56,690 nucleotides of DNA from contig JAKSID010000015.1 of assembly GCA_024399035.1 (NCBI GenBank), forward strand, positions 1 to 56,690. Direction: 5' to 3'. Source of the DNA: Fibrobacter sp. GTDB taxonomy: Bacteria; Fibrobacterota; Fibrobacteria; Fibrobacterales; Fibrobacteraceae. The first letter of the stretch is position 1. Each line of letters opens with the position of its first letter. This document shows positions 46,041-55,545 of this stretch, one piece after another. Under the pieces are notes generated by a model. The model worked only from the letters and a program-made list of their open reading frames with translations. It had not been told where the DNA came from and did no database searches. The translations under genes and the position numbers were made by a program.

Positions 46041-47177
46041 ATGGAAAAGATGTATGATTACTTGATTGTTGGGTCAGGACTTTTTGGTGCCACCTTTGCT
46101 TACCGTGCGGCTCGTGCTGGCAAGAAGTGCCTCGTCATTGATAAACGTTCCCATTTAGGGGGAAATGTTTACTGTGAAAAGACCGAAGGAATTAATGTCC
46201 ATAAGTATGGTGCCCACATTTTCCATACCTCAAACAAAATGGTTTGGGACTTTGTAAATTCCATTGTTGAATTTAATCGTTACACGAATAGCCCTGTTGC
46301 AAATTATCAGGGAAAGTTGTATAACTTGCCCTTCAACATGAATACCTTTTACCAGATGTGGGGTGTAAGGACTCCGGAAGAGGCTCAGGCTAAGATTGAA
46401 GAACAAAAAGCCGAAGCTGTAGCCTTGATGAAAGCCGATGGTGCTTCGGAACCCCGTAATTTGGAAGAACAGGCTAAAGTTCTTATTGGTAACGATATTT
46501 TTGAGAAACTGATTAAGGGATATACGGAAAAACAATGGGGACGTAAGTGCTCTGATTTGCCGGCCTTTATTATCAAGCGCCTTCCGGTTCGTTTGGCTTT
46601 CGATAACAACTACTTTAATGATAAGTACCAGGGTATTCCTATTGGCGGCTATAATAAGCTGATTGATGGATTGCTTGAAGGAATTGATACTCAGGTCAAT
46701 GTTGATTTTTTCAGTGATCGTGAACGCTGGGAATCCTTGGCAGATAAGATTGTTTTTACAGGCAAGTTGGATGAGTTCTACGATTATCGATTTGGGAAAT
46801 TGGAATATCGAACGGTTCGGTTTGAAAATGAAATTCTAGACAAGCCCAACTACCAAGGAAATGCTGTAGTCAATTATACGGAAAGAGAAATTCCTTATAC
46901 TAGAGTTATTGAACACAAGCATTTCGAGATGTTTGGACAGGAAGTTTATAATTGTCCGAAGACTGTGATTTCCAAGGAATTTTCCACGGAATGGACTGAG
47001 GGTATGGAACCCTATTATCCGGTGAACGACGCTAGAAATAACGAACTTGCTGAAAAGTATAGAGCATTGGCTGCTTCTGAAACAAAGGTGATTTTTGGAG
47101 GCCGTCTGGCTGAATATAAGTATTACGACATGGCTCCTATTATTGAACGAGCCTTGAGCATTTCTATTGAGAAGTAA
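46041..47177 (+). CDS. glf: UDP-galactopyranose mutase
   Basis: This 378-residue FAD enzyme converts UDP-galactopyranose to UDP-galactofuranose. The dinucleotide motif GSGLFGATFA lies near the N-terminus (about 11-20). 'VIDKRSHLGGNVYCEKTEGINVHKYGAHIFHT' and 'GYTEKQWGRKCSDLPAFIIKRLPVR' are family signatures. Length is standard. It starts a four-gene run with GT2, GT4 and GT2 genes. Galactofuranose in the surface glycan follows from this if the enzyme is active. Confidence 0.96.
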   Translation: MEKMYDYLIVGSGLFGATFAYRAARAGKKCLVIDKRSHLGGNVYCEKTEGINVHKYGAHIFHTSNKMVWDFVNSIVEFNRYTNSPVANYQGKLYNLPFNMNTFYQMWGVRTPEEAQAKIEEQKAEAVALMKADGASEPRNLEEQAKVLIGNDIFEKLIKGYTEKQWGRKCSDLPAFIIKRLPVRLAFDNNYFNDKYQGIPIGGYNKLIDGLLEGIDTQVNVDFFSDRERWESLADKIVFTGKLDEFYDYRFGKLEYRTVRFENEILDKPNYQGNAVVNYTEREIPYTRVIEHKHFEMFGQEVYNCPKTVISKEFSTEWTEGMEPYYPVNDARNNELAEKYRALAASETKVIFGGRLAEYKYYDMAPIIERALSISIEK

Positions 47178-48193
47178 TGGCTATGGAAAAACTGCTGACT
47201 ATTATTATCCCGTCATATAACATGGAAAAGTTCTTGCCGCAGTGCTTGGACTCCTTGGTCAATTGCCAGAATGCTTCTCTACTGGATGTTTTGGTCGTGA
47301 ACGATGGTAGCAAAGATGGTACATTAGAGATTGGTCGTCAGTACCAGTCCAAGTATCCAGAAATTGTTCGTGTTATTGATAAGGAGAATGGAAACTATGG
47401 CTCCTGCATCAATCGCGGTGTTCTTGAAGGCTGCGGCAAGTATGTCAAGGTTCTTGATGCCGACGATCGCTTTGACGCCTCCAATTTAGATGAGTTTCTT
47501 TCGAAACTGCAGTCTGTAGATGTGGACCTGTTCCTTACGGATACGATTCAGGTTCGTCCGGACGATTCCTGCATTAAGACGATTTCTTTTGGCATTCCAG
47601 CAAAGCGAGTTGTTAAGTTTGCGGAATACTGCAAGGTTGATGAAATGCCGATGCATGGAATCACTTACAAACTTGAAAACGTACGCAAATTGGGATACAA
47701 GCAGACGGAAGGTATTTCCTATACGGATACGGAATGGGCCTTTTTCCCGGTTGAAGCTGTGGAAACCTGCTTTTACCTGCCGAAGATTGTGTATCGTTAT
47801 TTGATTGGCCGCGAAGGTCAGACTATGGCTCCGGAAGTTTATAAGAAGGGCCGTAATCAGGAATTGACGATTACTAAGCGAATGGTTGATTTTTGGGATG
47901 CCCTAAGTCCAGAAAAGGAACGTCGTTATTTTGATCAGTATTTGCTGCATCGTCTTCGTAGAATCTACTTGCAGGACATGACCCGCAACAACGATGCTTC
48001 AGATAAGTTCCTGGAAGAAATGGATTCCTATATCAAGGAACATTCAGCACGCTTGTATGACCTACTGGGCAATAGTCTGTACGGAAAGCGTGAGAAGATT
48101 CCCTTTATTAGGGATTGGCGAAAGAAGAATAAGCCTTCACTGCGTTTCCGTCTTTGTGTGATGCTCCATAGACTATTGGGCAATCAGAAATAA
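47177..48193 (+). CDS. Family 2 glycosyltransferase
   Basis: This 338-residue GT-A enzyme shows the classical opening 'LLTIIIPSYNMEKFLPQCLDSL', 'DVLVVNDGSKDGT' and a DxD-type motif in KVLDADDRFD. Its ATG overlaps the glf stop (TAATG at 47175-47179), with a second ATG six bases later. It would add a sugar to the growing glycan in the cytoplasm. Being coupled to glf, a galactofuranosyltransferase role is possible but not shown. Confidence 0.9.
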   Translation: MAMEKLLTIIIPSYNMEKFLPQCLDSLVNCQNASLLDVLVVNDGSKDGTLEIGRQYQSKYPEIVRVIDKENGNYGSCINRGVLEGCGKYVKVLDADDRFDASNLDEFLSKLQSVDVDLFLTDTIQVRPDDSCIKTISFGIPAKRVVKFAEYCKVDEMPMHGITYKLENVRKLGYKQTEGISYTDTEWAFFPVEAVETCFYLPKIVYRYLIGREGQTMAPEVYKKGRNQELTITKRMVDFWDALSPEKERRYFDQYLLHRLRRIYLQDMTRNNDASDKFLEEMDSYIKEHSARLYDLLGNSLYGKREKIPFIRDWRKKNKPSLRFRLCVMLHRLLGNQK

Positions 48194-48205
48194 CGTGGTT
48201 GGGAT

Positions 48206-49357
48206 ATGAAGGTTGCCTACATAAGTAATTTGCCTTTTGCCGATGCGGATTTCCCTCTTATTAGGGAAATGCAACGCCAGGGTGTTGAGGTTTACTATTA
48301 CATTTATGTGGCTTCCTATTCTCGTAAGGCAACGCTTGTAAATATCAAAGATATGTACCCGGAACAGGGAATACTTCCTGCTTCTGTGTATGAGGAGCTG
48401 GCAGCTTATAAGGATTACATGGATATGAAAAATGTCTATGTAGTCAATAGTTTGCACCAGTCCGATTTTCATCCGGCAAACATCAAGATGATGCTGGATC
48501 TTGTGAAGGATATTAAGCGTAAGGGTTGCGATGTGGTCAATATTACGTGGCCTCCTCGACGTAACAAGATGCTCCTTTATTTGCTTCGTCGTAAGCTAGT
48601 CTTTACCCTTCATGATCCGTTTCCTCACTCTGCAAAGAACAACCGGGAATTTGAATTTTGCAGGAAACTAGCTTTTAGGTGGATTCCCAAGATCATTATG
48701 TTGAACCAAAAACAGATAGATCTGTTCCACAGCACCTATAAAGTTCCTAAGGAAAGAATTTTTACGAGCCGCCTTGGTGAATATGATTGCATTCGCTATG
48801 TGAATCAAGTCGACATTCAGGTGGATAAGCCCTTTATTCTGTTTTTTGGATTGATTGCTCCTTATAAGGGAGTGGAGTTCTTGCTACAGGCTTTTGAAAA
48901 AGTCCATCAACGTTTTCCGGATGTGAAACTGCTGATCGCAGGGTCCGGGAAATTGTACTTTGATGAGGCTTTATTCAAAGGCAAGGACTATATTGAAATT
49001 CTGAATCGTTACATTTCGATGGAAGAATTGGCTTCGTTATTAAAGAAAACTCTTTTTACGGTTTTGCCTTATAAGGATGCAACACAAAGTGGTGTGGTTC
49101 AGACCGCATTTTCTATGGGCACGCCCATTGTGGCTACGGATGTTGGAAATTTCTCTGAAGTCATCGAAAACGATGTAAATGGAAAAATCGTTCCGCCCTG
49201 TGATCCTGAGTTGATGGCAAAGGCGATTTGCGGACTGCTTGAAAATCCGGAACAGTTAAAGTCCATGAAACGAAGTCTTGAATCAGTTTGGCAAAAGAAT
49301 AATGACTGGTCTGAAATTGCAAGACAGTATTTGAATTGTTACGAGGCGAAAATTTGA
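48206..49357 (+). CDS. Family 4 glycosyltransferase
   Basis: This 383-residue GT-B enzyme has 'LFFGLIAPYKGVEFLLQAFEKV' and 'LLIAGSGKL' in the donor-binding half, and the usual 'TQSGVVQTAFSMGTPIVATDVG' loop. It starts 12 bases after the previous GT2 gene. Its stop codon overlaps the next ATG (TGATG at 49355-49359). Acceptor and donor are unknown. Confidence 0.88.
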   Translation: MKVAYISNLPFADADFPLIREMQRQGVEVYYYIYVASYSRKATLVNIKDMYPEQGILPASVYEELAAYKDYMDMKNVYVVNSLHQSDFHPANIKMMLDLVKDIKRKGCDVVNITWPPRRNKMLLYLLRRKLVFTLHDPFPHSAKNNREFEFCRKLAFRWIPKIIMLNQKQIDLFHSTYKVPKERIFTSRLGEYDCIRYVNQVDIQVDKPFILFFGLIAPYKGVEFLLQAFEKVHQRFPDVKLLIAGSGKLYFDEALFKGKDYIEILNRYISMEELASLLKKTLFTVLPYKDATQSGVVQTAFSMGTPIVATDVGNFSEVIENDVNGKIVPPCDPELMAKAICGLLENPEQLKSMKRSLESVWQKNNDWSEIARQYLNCYEAKI

Positions 49358-50241
49358 TGAAATTGTCGTTTGTCATTTTGCATTATAATGCTTTGTCTGA
49401 TACCATAGAATGTATTGACTCCATAAAAAAATGTGTGGGTCTGGATTGCGGTATTGTTGTTGTGGACAACAAGTCTCCCAATGGAACAGGCGCAGACCTT
49501 GATGCAAAATACAAGGATGATTCCCAGGTGACTGTAATATTGAATCCTGAGAATGAAGGGTTCGCAAGAGGAAACAATGTTGGTTTTAAGTATGCCAAGG
49601 AAAATCAGAATCCTGATTTTATTGTCATGCTGAATAATGACACGCTGATTCTCCAGAACGATTTCGCTCAGCGAATTCAACGAGAGTATGATGCTAGCCA
49701 TTTTGCTGTTTTGGGGCCAATTATCAAAACGCCGAGCAAGCCTTATAGCTCAAATCCTGGCTCAACAAGACTTCCTTCTGAGAAGTGGTATAAAAATTAT
49801 GTTCGCAAGATAACATTCAAGTTGTATTTGAATTATATTGGCTTGGATGCTGCTTACGAATGGATCCTTCGTAAAATTCTTGGAAAGAAGGATAAACATT
49901 TTGATGAATCGCTTCTGGAAAAGAGAGCAGAAAATGTTTTACTTCATGGAAGTTTCTTGATTTTTTCAAGGGATTACATTTCAAAATTTGATGGATTGAA
50001 TCCACGAACCTTCCTGTATCACGAAGAACGTTTGCTGTTCCTCCGTCTCTTGCAGAATAATATGAAGTCCGTATTCACTCCAGAAATTGAAATTTTCCAT
50101 AAGGAAGATGCAGCAACTAAAACGGTTGCCAAAAGAGGTCTACTCAAACGTCGTTTCCAGTACAGGCATTACATTAACTCGGCGAAGGTTATGCTGGACG
50201 TAATGCAGAACGGAGAAGAAAAAAAACAGTCCCTTTTTTAG
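49357..50241 (+). CDS. Family 2 glycosyltransferase, WbbL/rhamnosyl- or galactofuranosyltransferase-like
   Basis: The protein has 294 residues from the ATG at 49357, which overlaps the previous stop (TGATG); an ATG 21 bases upstream is less likely. It shows 'FVILHYNALSDTIECIDSI', the block NPENEGFARGNNVG and LNNDT, typical of WbbL-type GT2 enzymes that often use dTDP-rhamnose or UDP-galactofuranose. It is the last gene of the glf run and ends with a four-base stop-stop overlap with the convergent lyase-like gene. Confidence 0.88.
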   Translation: MKLSFVILHYNALSDTIECIDSIKKCVGLDCGIVVVDNKSPNGTGADLDAKYKDDSQVTVILNPENEGFARGNNVGFKYAKENQNPDFIVMLNNDTLILQNDFAQRIQREYDASHFAVLGPIIKTPSKPYSSNPGSTRLPSEKWYKNYVRKITFKLYLNYIGLDAAYEWILRKILGKKDKHFDESLLEKRAENVLLHGSFLIFSRDYISKFDGLNPRTFLYHEERLLFLRLLQNNMKSVFTPEIEIFHKEDAATKTVAKRGLLKRRFQYRHYINSAKVMLDVMQNGEEKKQSLF

Positions 50242-51434
50242 GGAATTGCATAGAGCAGGTTGAATAGTGGGTGTTCGACCTGCTTTTTATTTTCAACGAA
50301 GATTTTGCGATAGTTCTTTCTTTCGGGAGAAATAAAAAGTTCAGTCCGGAGTAAGTCACGAATTAAGTTCCTTTGCGTCTGTTCCCAATTCGAAATTTGT
50401 TGATAGGGCCACATTGAAACATCCTTGCCTATGTACTTGGCAAGAAAATCTAGTGCTTTATAGAAAGAACGACCTTGAATTTCTGTAGCGCGAGATATGT
50501 CAAGTCCATGGTTTTTAGCGATGATATAAAAATCCAGCATATGGGATAGGTTGTACCACGAATAATGATAGGCTAAAGTTCGCTTTAGTTCCTTGGGCTG
50601 TTTTCCGTCCCTTTCGATTTGTTTGAGAATATGTCTTTGAGCAAATTTGTCGACGAGACCTTGTGCGGTGTGGCGATCTCCAATGAATAGGCTGTAGGCA
50701 AGCAACTGTGTGTCGTAGGTGGTTCCGTGGTTGTTGGAGGCTCTGCTTTCTTCTAAAGCCTGTTCGCTGGTGGTTAACCAGAGGACGTATTTTGTGAACC
50801 ATGCCCTTAAAGCCGCCTGGTCTGCATTGGTGTAACCGGGATAGGTTTGTAGAAGCCAAAGTGCGTCTATCATTTCTACAAAAGAGTATCCGTCAAGCAC
50901 GCCAAAGGGATAACCTTTCCCATTATTGCGTCCAGGAATCATCTGAGCGTAATTCATATTGGGATTCATTCTGGTGCTCTCATCAATGAACCATGTACGA
51001 ATTTGCGCCACAGCGGAGCTGGCGAAAGTTGTGTCGTTCCCAAGAAACCAGGCTAGAGTTAGGGTGCGGATGCGTTGACTCATGGATTCCAAGGTGTTTC
51101 GGTCGTATTCCTCTAATTCCGGATTGCTAACACCATCACGAGAAATGTAGGGGAGTCCATCTGGTTTACTAGAGTCTGGCCAGAAATAACGGGATAGACT
51201 TGCGTAGTCGTGCTTGTCGCCGCTGGCAGGTGTGTGTTTTTTTTCCATGACGGAAACAGGAGCCTGCTGTTGCATGGATTTTGCCTTCGTTTCAAGCACA
51301 ATAAAGGCTTCTTTGTAGGGACTGTTTTCTCTTTGGAGAGATTGTCTAACCTGTGTAAGGTGCGATTCGCTCCAAAGAAATTGAGCGAAGTTTGGCGCTA
51401 CTAATAGAAGAATTATAAGAAGTGGATAAGGCAT
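50238..51434 (-). CDS. Alginate_lyase-family (PL5/PL38-like) exported protein
   Basis: This 398-residue protein starts with a signal peptide (MPYPLLIILLLVAPNFAQF). It has an alpha/alpha-toroid layout with 'RNTLESMSQRIRTLTLAWFLG', the catalytic-type motif ASNNHGTTYDTQ and a late YHYSWYNLSHML. NNH-containing motifs of this sort occur in periplasmic alginate and glucuronan lyases, which cut polyuronates by beta-elimination. A neighbouring AlgD-like gene and UDP-glucose dehydrogenase fit a uronate-containing product. It is the last gene of the minus-strand operon starting beyond the right edge. Confidence 0.8.
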   Translation of the reverse strand: MPYPLLIILLLVAPNFAQFLWSESHLTQVRQSLQRENSPYKEAFIVLETKAKSMQQQAPVSVMEKKHTPASGDKHDYASLSRYFWPDSSKPDGLPYISRDGVSNPELEEYDRNTLESMSQRIRTLTLAWFLGNDTTFASSAVAQIRTWFIDESTRMNPNMNYAQMIPGRNNGKGYPFGVLDGYSFVEMIDALWLLQTYPGYTNADQAALRAWFTKYVLWLTTSEQALEESRASNNHGTTYDTQLLAYSLFIGDRHTAQGLVDKFAQRHILKQIERDGKQPKELKRTLAYHYSWYNLSHMLDFYIIAKNHGLDISRATEIQGRSFYKALDFLAKYIGKDVSMWPYQQISNWEQTQRNLIRDLLRTELFISPERKNYRKIFVENKKQVEHPLFNLLYAIP

Positions 51435-51453
51435 GGACTTCGCCCTGAACAGC

Positions 51454-52515
51454 TTACTTGCCTACAAAGTGAATCGCATCGACGAAGCCCTGGAACATGT
51501 TTCCAATTTGCATTTCGTCTTCGTAGGTTTTGCGCGCTGCCTGGGAGGCTTTGGCCAAGGCGTTTTCGTTAGTGCACAAATTCAGAATTTTAGTCTTAAG
51601 TTCTTCTTCCGTATTTGCGATAAAACCGTTTTCACCGTTTTTCAGATAGACGATTTCTGGAGCGTGGATTCGATTGAGAACTACCACAGGCTTGCCCCAA
51701 TACATTGCTTGATTCAATGCTAGTCCAATATGGCCTGGAGTGCTGAATACATCGCCCATCTGGTAGATTTCATCTACTTCGGAACCGTATTTCTCACCGA
51801 GATAATAGTAGTTTGGCGTGCTGTCAATGGTGGCTTGCTGCTGTTCATTAATGCCTCCGCCTACAATAACCAATGCAATGTCTTCGTTCCCCTTGAAGTT
51901 GTTCAGCAGTATATCAAGGCCTTTGTAAGGGAGAATCCTGGAAATGTATAGGAGTACTCGCTTTTCTTTGATTCCGTAAGCAGCCTTTACTTCTTTAGGT
52001 GAACGTAAAGTGGACTTGTTTACATCAGAAAAATCCAGGGTGTTCTTTGCAATGTAAGTTTTCTTCTGATTCTTTTTGCTGAGATACTTAAGCTGTGCTG
52101 GAGAATAAAGGATGATGGCATTGCTAATGGTATGGATAAAGTGGAAAATGGAATTCTTCAGCTTTGCATCAGGAGTCTTGATGTTGATTCCGTGATTCCA
52201 GTAAATCATGGGGATTCCCTTAAACCTGCAATAGAACGTTAAGGGGATGATGATTTTATCCTTCAGGTGCAAGAAGTTGATGCAGACGTCCGGATTGATC
52301 TCCTTGATAATCTTTATGTATCCGCTGGTGCTAAAAGCCCTTTCGTGCTTAATGTAGCGAATAGGAAAATCCACCTTCTGGTAATCGTTGCTGGCTACGT
52401 GAAACTCATAACCAAGCTTTGCAAAAAGATCAAAAAACTTGTTGTAGATGCGGCTGCGGTAGTGCATGACGCGATTGGAAATCAGCAGGATTTTCTTGGG
52501 GGATTTCTGTTCCAT
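51454..52515 (-). CDS. Family 4 glycosyltransferase
   Basis: The protein has 353 residues from the ATG at 52515, chosen because AGGAAATAATT precedes it and it lies two bases after the upstream stop; an earlier start would overlap that gene. Donor-domain features include 'LLYISRILPYKGLDILLNNF' and 'FSTPGHIGLALNQAMYWGKPVV'. The N-terminal half has 'YWNHGINIKTPD'. It is a cytoplasmic GT-B enzyme; the sugar used is unknown. Confidence 0.87.
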   Translation of the reverse strand: MEQKSPKKILLISNRVMHYRSRIYNKFFDLFAKLGYEFHVASNDYQKVDFPIRYIKHERAFSTSGYIKIIKEINPDVCINFLHLKDKIIIPLTFYCRFKGIPMIYWNHGINIKTPDAKLKNSIFHFIHTISNAIILYSPAQLKYLSKKNQKKTYIAKNTLDFSDVNKSTLRSPKEVKAAYGIKEKRVLLYISRILPYKGLDILLNNFKGNEDIALVIVGGGINEQQQATIDSTPNYYYLGEKYGSEVDEIYQMGDVFSTPGHIGLALNQAMYWGKPVVVLNRIHAPEIVYLKNGENGFIANTEEELKTKILNLCTNENALAKASQAARKTYEDEMQIGNMFQGFVDAIHFVGK

Positions 52516-52517
52516 AA

Positions 52518-53447
52518 TTATTTCCTGATGCCGAGCATCTTGCAAAGTTTCTTTCTGACTCGCGGAATAAAAGTTTCAATTTTATTTTGCAGGAGCAGCT
52601 TGCGAACGAAAACTTCGTCGTATCCATATTTGTTTGCCTGTTCTAGACAAACTTTATAAATGTCGTCTTTATGATTTTCCTTGCAATACTTGAAGGGCCA
52701 AACCATCAGTTTGTCAAAGAAATCAACATTGTGGTCTGCAAGAAAACGATTCTTTTGTGCGAACACGTTAACGCGGGCGATGAGCCTGTCGTCAGAAATG
52801 ATTTTCGAGACACTGCCTTGACGGAAAGTGTAGTTGTAAATGGGCTGGTCGCACACTGCCATTTTCTTGCAGTAAAAGCCCACAAGGTAAGAAAATCTTG
52901 TGTCATTATGAATCTTGGTTTCTTCAAAACGAATGGCGTTTTCTTCTATAACGGAACGACGAACCATCTTGCACCAAGGTTCGCCAAAGTAGTAGCGCAA
53001 TAGTTTTTCACCTTTTACGGGCGATTTCTTAAACGTATCAATAATGCTTGCTACATGATTGGGTTGCTTTGCGGGCTCTCCGGTAATAGTGTCCACAAAG
53101 TTCGCATTGAAGTATGTAACATCATTGTTCAATGCGGCGAATGCATCCAGAAGTTTTTCAAAACCGTTGCAGAAGTAGTCGTCGGCATCGGCGAACAAAA
53201 TGTAATCGCCGGTTGCTTGGGCTAGGCCGATATTTCGTGCAGCGCCGCCTCCGCAGTTCTGTTCGCAGTAAATGAATTTGACTGTAGGACGCTTTTTCTT
53301 CAGAGCTTCAAGGGACTTTCGGTTTTCTTCACTACTCAAATCATCAACTACAATGACCTGGATGTCCTCACGAACAGGAATGCTGTTTAGGCAGCGTTCC
53401 AACAGGTCGGGCAGATTGTAGTGCGGAATGATGATTGAAAAAGACAT
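52518..53447 (-). CDS. Family 2 glycosyltransferase
   Basis: This 309-residue GT-A enzyme has 'FSIIIPHYNLPDLLERCLNSI', IQVIVVDDLSS, AARNIGLAQATGDYILFADADDYF with the DxD motif, and a long C-terminal helical part. It begins three bases after the GT56-like gene and ends two bases before the next GT4. This tight spacing marks one operon. Specificity is unknown. Confidence 0.9.
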   Translation of the reverse strand: MSFSIIIPHYNLPDLLERCLNSIPVREDIQVIVVDDLSSEENRKSLEALKKKRPTVKFIYCEQNCGGGAARNIGLAQATGDYILFADADDYFCNGFEKLLDAFAALNNDVTYFNANFVDTITGEPAKQPNHVASIIDTFKKSPVKGEKLLRYYFGEPWCKMVRRSVIEENAIRFEETKIHNDTRFSYLVGFYCKKMAVCDQPIYNYTFRQGSVSKIISDDRLIARVNVFAQKNRFLADHNVDFFDKLMVWPFKYCKENHKDDIYKVCLEQANKYGYDEVFVRKLLLQNKIETFIPRVRKKLCKMLGIRK

Positions 53448-53450
53448 GAT

Positions 53451-54587
53451 TTAATTCTTGCTCGTAGGAAGATTGTCAAAGAAGGCTTGAAGATTTTGCA
53501 TATAGGAGTCGTAGTTTTCGTCGTTTACAACAAGTTTGTGATTGTGTTTTTGAACTTCTTCGTTTAATGGATTTTCAAAGATATCTTGAGTTAGATCATC
53601 CTCCACATTGAACACTTTGAATCCAAAGTCGGAAAGATACTTGTAATTCAAAGAGTCTTTGAAGAACAGGGCTTTCTTCCCGCTATAGAAGATGTGATAG
53701 ACGTTGCCGATGGCTTGCTGGCGAAGGTGCCCGAAGATAGCTATGCTGCATTCGTCAAAGATTCGGAAGTATTCCTGCTTTGGGAGAAAATCCTCCAGGA
53801 ACACGACGGTTATGGTCTTCAGAGTGGCTGCGAATTCCTTGAGCTTCGTCTTGTATTCGACGTATTCCTTGGGATAGCTAATGGGAATATAGACTTTGCA
53901 GTGAATTTTTCGTTCTTCAAGTAACTTCAGCAGGTCTATATGGTTGTTGTTTGGATCTAGACTGTTCCCCAAGAGGATAGAACGCTCTTTTCCATGAAAC
54001 GGAACATAAGGAAATGACTCGTCGGGAGTCATATAGCGGAATGGAAAATATTTGAAATGCGGGTATGTGTCTTGGGCTGCTTTGTATTCGTCCTTCAGTA
54101 CGACAGACAAGTAAGGGATTTTCTTTAGCAAGCTGTTATATCGTTTTTGACGTTTTGAGAGAATTCCAAACTTTCTAAGAATCAGTGAAATCCTTTCCTT
54201 GAAATTTCTAGGGCCGATGGAGGCTGCCCTGCGGGTCATGGGCTTGTAGAGTGTCATGGAAAAAAGTTTCTGGATGTCTTCGCTCTTGTCGGAATAGATG
54301 TCATATCCCCAGGAACACCAGAGAATGGGAACGTTCAGCCGCAAAAGAATTCGGGGGGCATAGCACATGGAGTGCAATATGGCGTAATCAAAATTTCCCT
54401 GGTTGGCGAAGTCGATGACCTCGTCTGCGGTATGGAACAGCTTGACGCCGGTACTTTTGATAAACTTGAATTCGTCGCTTCCGGTCTGGGCGCAAAAGGT
54501 TGACTCTACGCCATTCAACAATTTGAATTGGTCTATGGCGCAGTCAATGAACTTCTCGTCAAGGCTGATGTGGACTATCTTGAGCAT
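53451..54587 (-). CDS. GT56 (WecF-like) Fuc4NAc transferase homologue
   Basis: This 378-residue protein resembles WecF, which adds Fuc4NAc to lipid II of enterobacterial common antigen. Landmarks are PILWCSWGYDIYS, ILLGNSLDPNNNHIDLL, 'KVYIPISYP', EYFRIFDECSIAIFGH and RQQAIGNVYHIFYSGKK. In WecF the corresponding pieces are LVGNSGDRSNEH, VVPMGYP and RQQGIG. The donor in this organism is unknown, because no dTDP-Fuc4NAc synthesis gene is nearby. It lies between an ATP-grasp gene and a GT2 gene in the minus-strand operon. Confidence 0.78.
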   Translation of the reverse strand: MLKIVHISLDEKFIDCAIDQFKLLNGVESTFCAQTGSDEFKFIKSTGVKLFHTADEVIDFANQGNFDYAILHSMCYAPRILLRLNVPILWCSWGYDIYSDKSEDIQKLFSMTLYKPMTRRAASIGPRNFKERISLILRKFGILSKRQKRYNSLLKKIPYLSVVLKDEYKAAQDTYPHFKYFPFRYMTPDESFPYVPFHGKERSILLGNSLDPNNNHIDLLKLLEERKIHCKVYIPISYPKEYVEYKTKLKEFAATLKTITVVFLEDFLPKQEYFRIFDECSIAIFGHLRQQAIGNVYHIFYSGKKALFFKDSLNYKYLSDFGFKVFNVEDDLTQDIFENPLNEEVQKHNHKLVVNDENYDSYMQNLQAFFDNLPTSKN

Positions 54588-54602
54588 GAAAGAATTTTCT
54601 CT

Positions 54603-55538
54603 TTAGGACACTTCAATAAATTTCTTGATAATGATTTTCTTTTCCAATTTTACAGAATCGGAAATGTTTTTACCACAAAAACAGTTCAGGTGGTTGTTTA
54701 TCATGTCATAGCCACAATGGACTGAAAATGCAACGCCTGCGGAAAAACGGGGGTTGATGTCGATTAAGAAATATTGGCCGTCGGAATAGATGAATTCCAT
54801 ATTGACGCAACCATTGATGTTCAGCTTGTTCCCGATGTAGGAAACAAGTTTTATTAAAGAATCGTCGGGAGTGATTTCGATTGTGGTTCCGGCCCCATTT
54901 TTTGTACGAAGCAATTCTTGACGGGGGATGGCTACATCTTTTTTGAATTCTGCGGATCGGCAGTAATCAACGGTAAATACGTTGCCGCTCTTTTTTTCTT
55001 GAACGATATAGACTTCCTTGTTTTCGATTGCGTCGAGTTGCTCTCTTGTTGCATTGACAAACAGTCCTTCGCTGCTTCTTCCGTTAAACGGCTTGGCGAC
55101 ACATGGAAAGGTCATGCTGTCGGGCATGTCTTTTAACATACAGGTCTTGATAGACGGAACCTTTGTGTCGTCCTTAAAAAAATTGCTTAGTGCAAATTTA
55201 TCACGTGCAATGCTTAGAACGTCTTCGTTTTGCATGCAAAGCGTAATTTTCTTGGCGTCAAAAAGTTTGCGATTTCTATTGAGAACATCTATTTCCAAAT
55301 CAGTCAACGGAATGATGTTGTCAATATTATGCTTGAAACAAACATCTAATAGAAAATTGCAATACTCGGTTTCCTTTGTTGCAAAAGGCGCTTGATAGAA
55401 CTTGTCGCACAGTTTGGTTTCGTGATGCCATTCGCCTGGATAGATGTCGCATCCAATAACGTAATGACCCTGTGCTTTAAGTTTTTGAATGGCACAGTCT
55501 GCAGACATTGATCCGATTGCTGTAATGAGAATGTTCAT
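54603..55538 (-). CDS. ATP-grasp family ligase (PylC/carbamoyl-phosphate-synthase-like)
   Basis: The protein has 311 residues from the ATG at 55538, seven bases after the decarboxylase stop; a TTG start 18 bases earlier is less likely. The N-terminus is Rossmann-like ('NILITAIGSMSADCAIQKLK'). Then comes an ATP-grasp domain with FPCVAKPFNGRSSEGLF, YIVQEKKSG and the metal-binding FLIDINPRFSAGV. ATP-grasp enzymes join a carboxylate to an amine or thiol through an acyl phosphate. Pairing with a PLP decarboxylase suggests formation of an amide-linked decoration; this is inference. Confidence 0.82.
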   Translation of the reverse strand: MNILITAIGSMSADCAIQKLKAQGHYVIGCDIYPGEWHHETKLCDKFYQAPFATKETEYCNFLLDVCFKHNIDNIIPLTDLEIDVLNRNRKLFDAKKITLCMQNEDVLSIARDKFALSNFFKDDTKVPSIKTCMLKDMPDSMTFPCVAKPFNGRSSEGLFVNATREQLDAIENKEVYIVQEKKSGNVFTVDYCRSAEFKKDVAIPRQELLRTKNGAGTTIEITPDDSLIKLVSYIGNKLNINGCVNMEFIYSDGQYFLIDINPRFSAGVAFSVHCGYDMINNHLNCFCGKNISDSVKLEKKIIIKKFIEVS

Positions 55539-55545
55539 ATAAACC

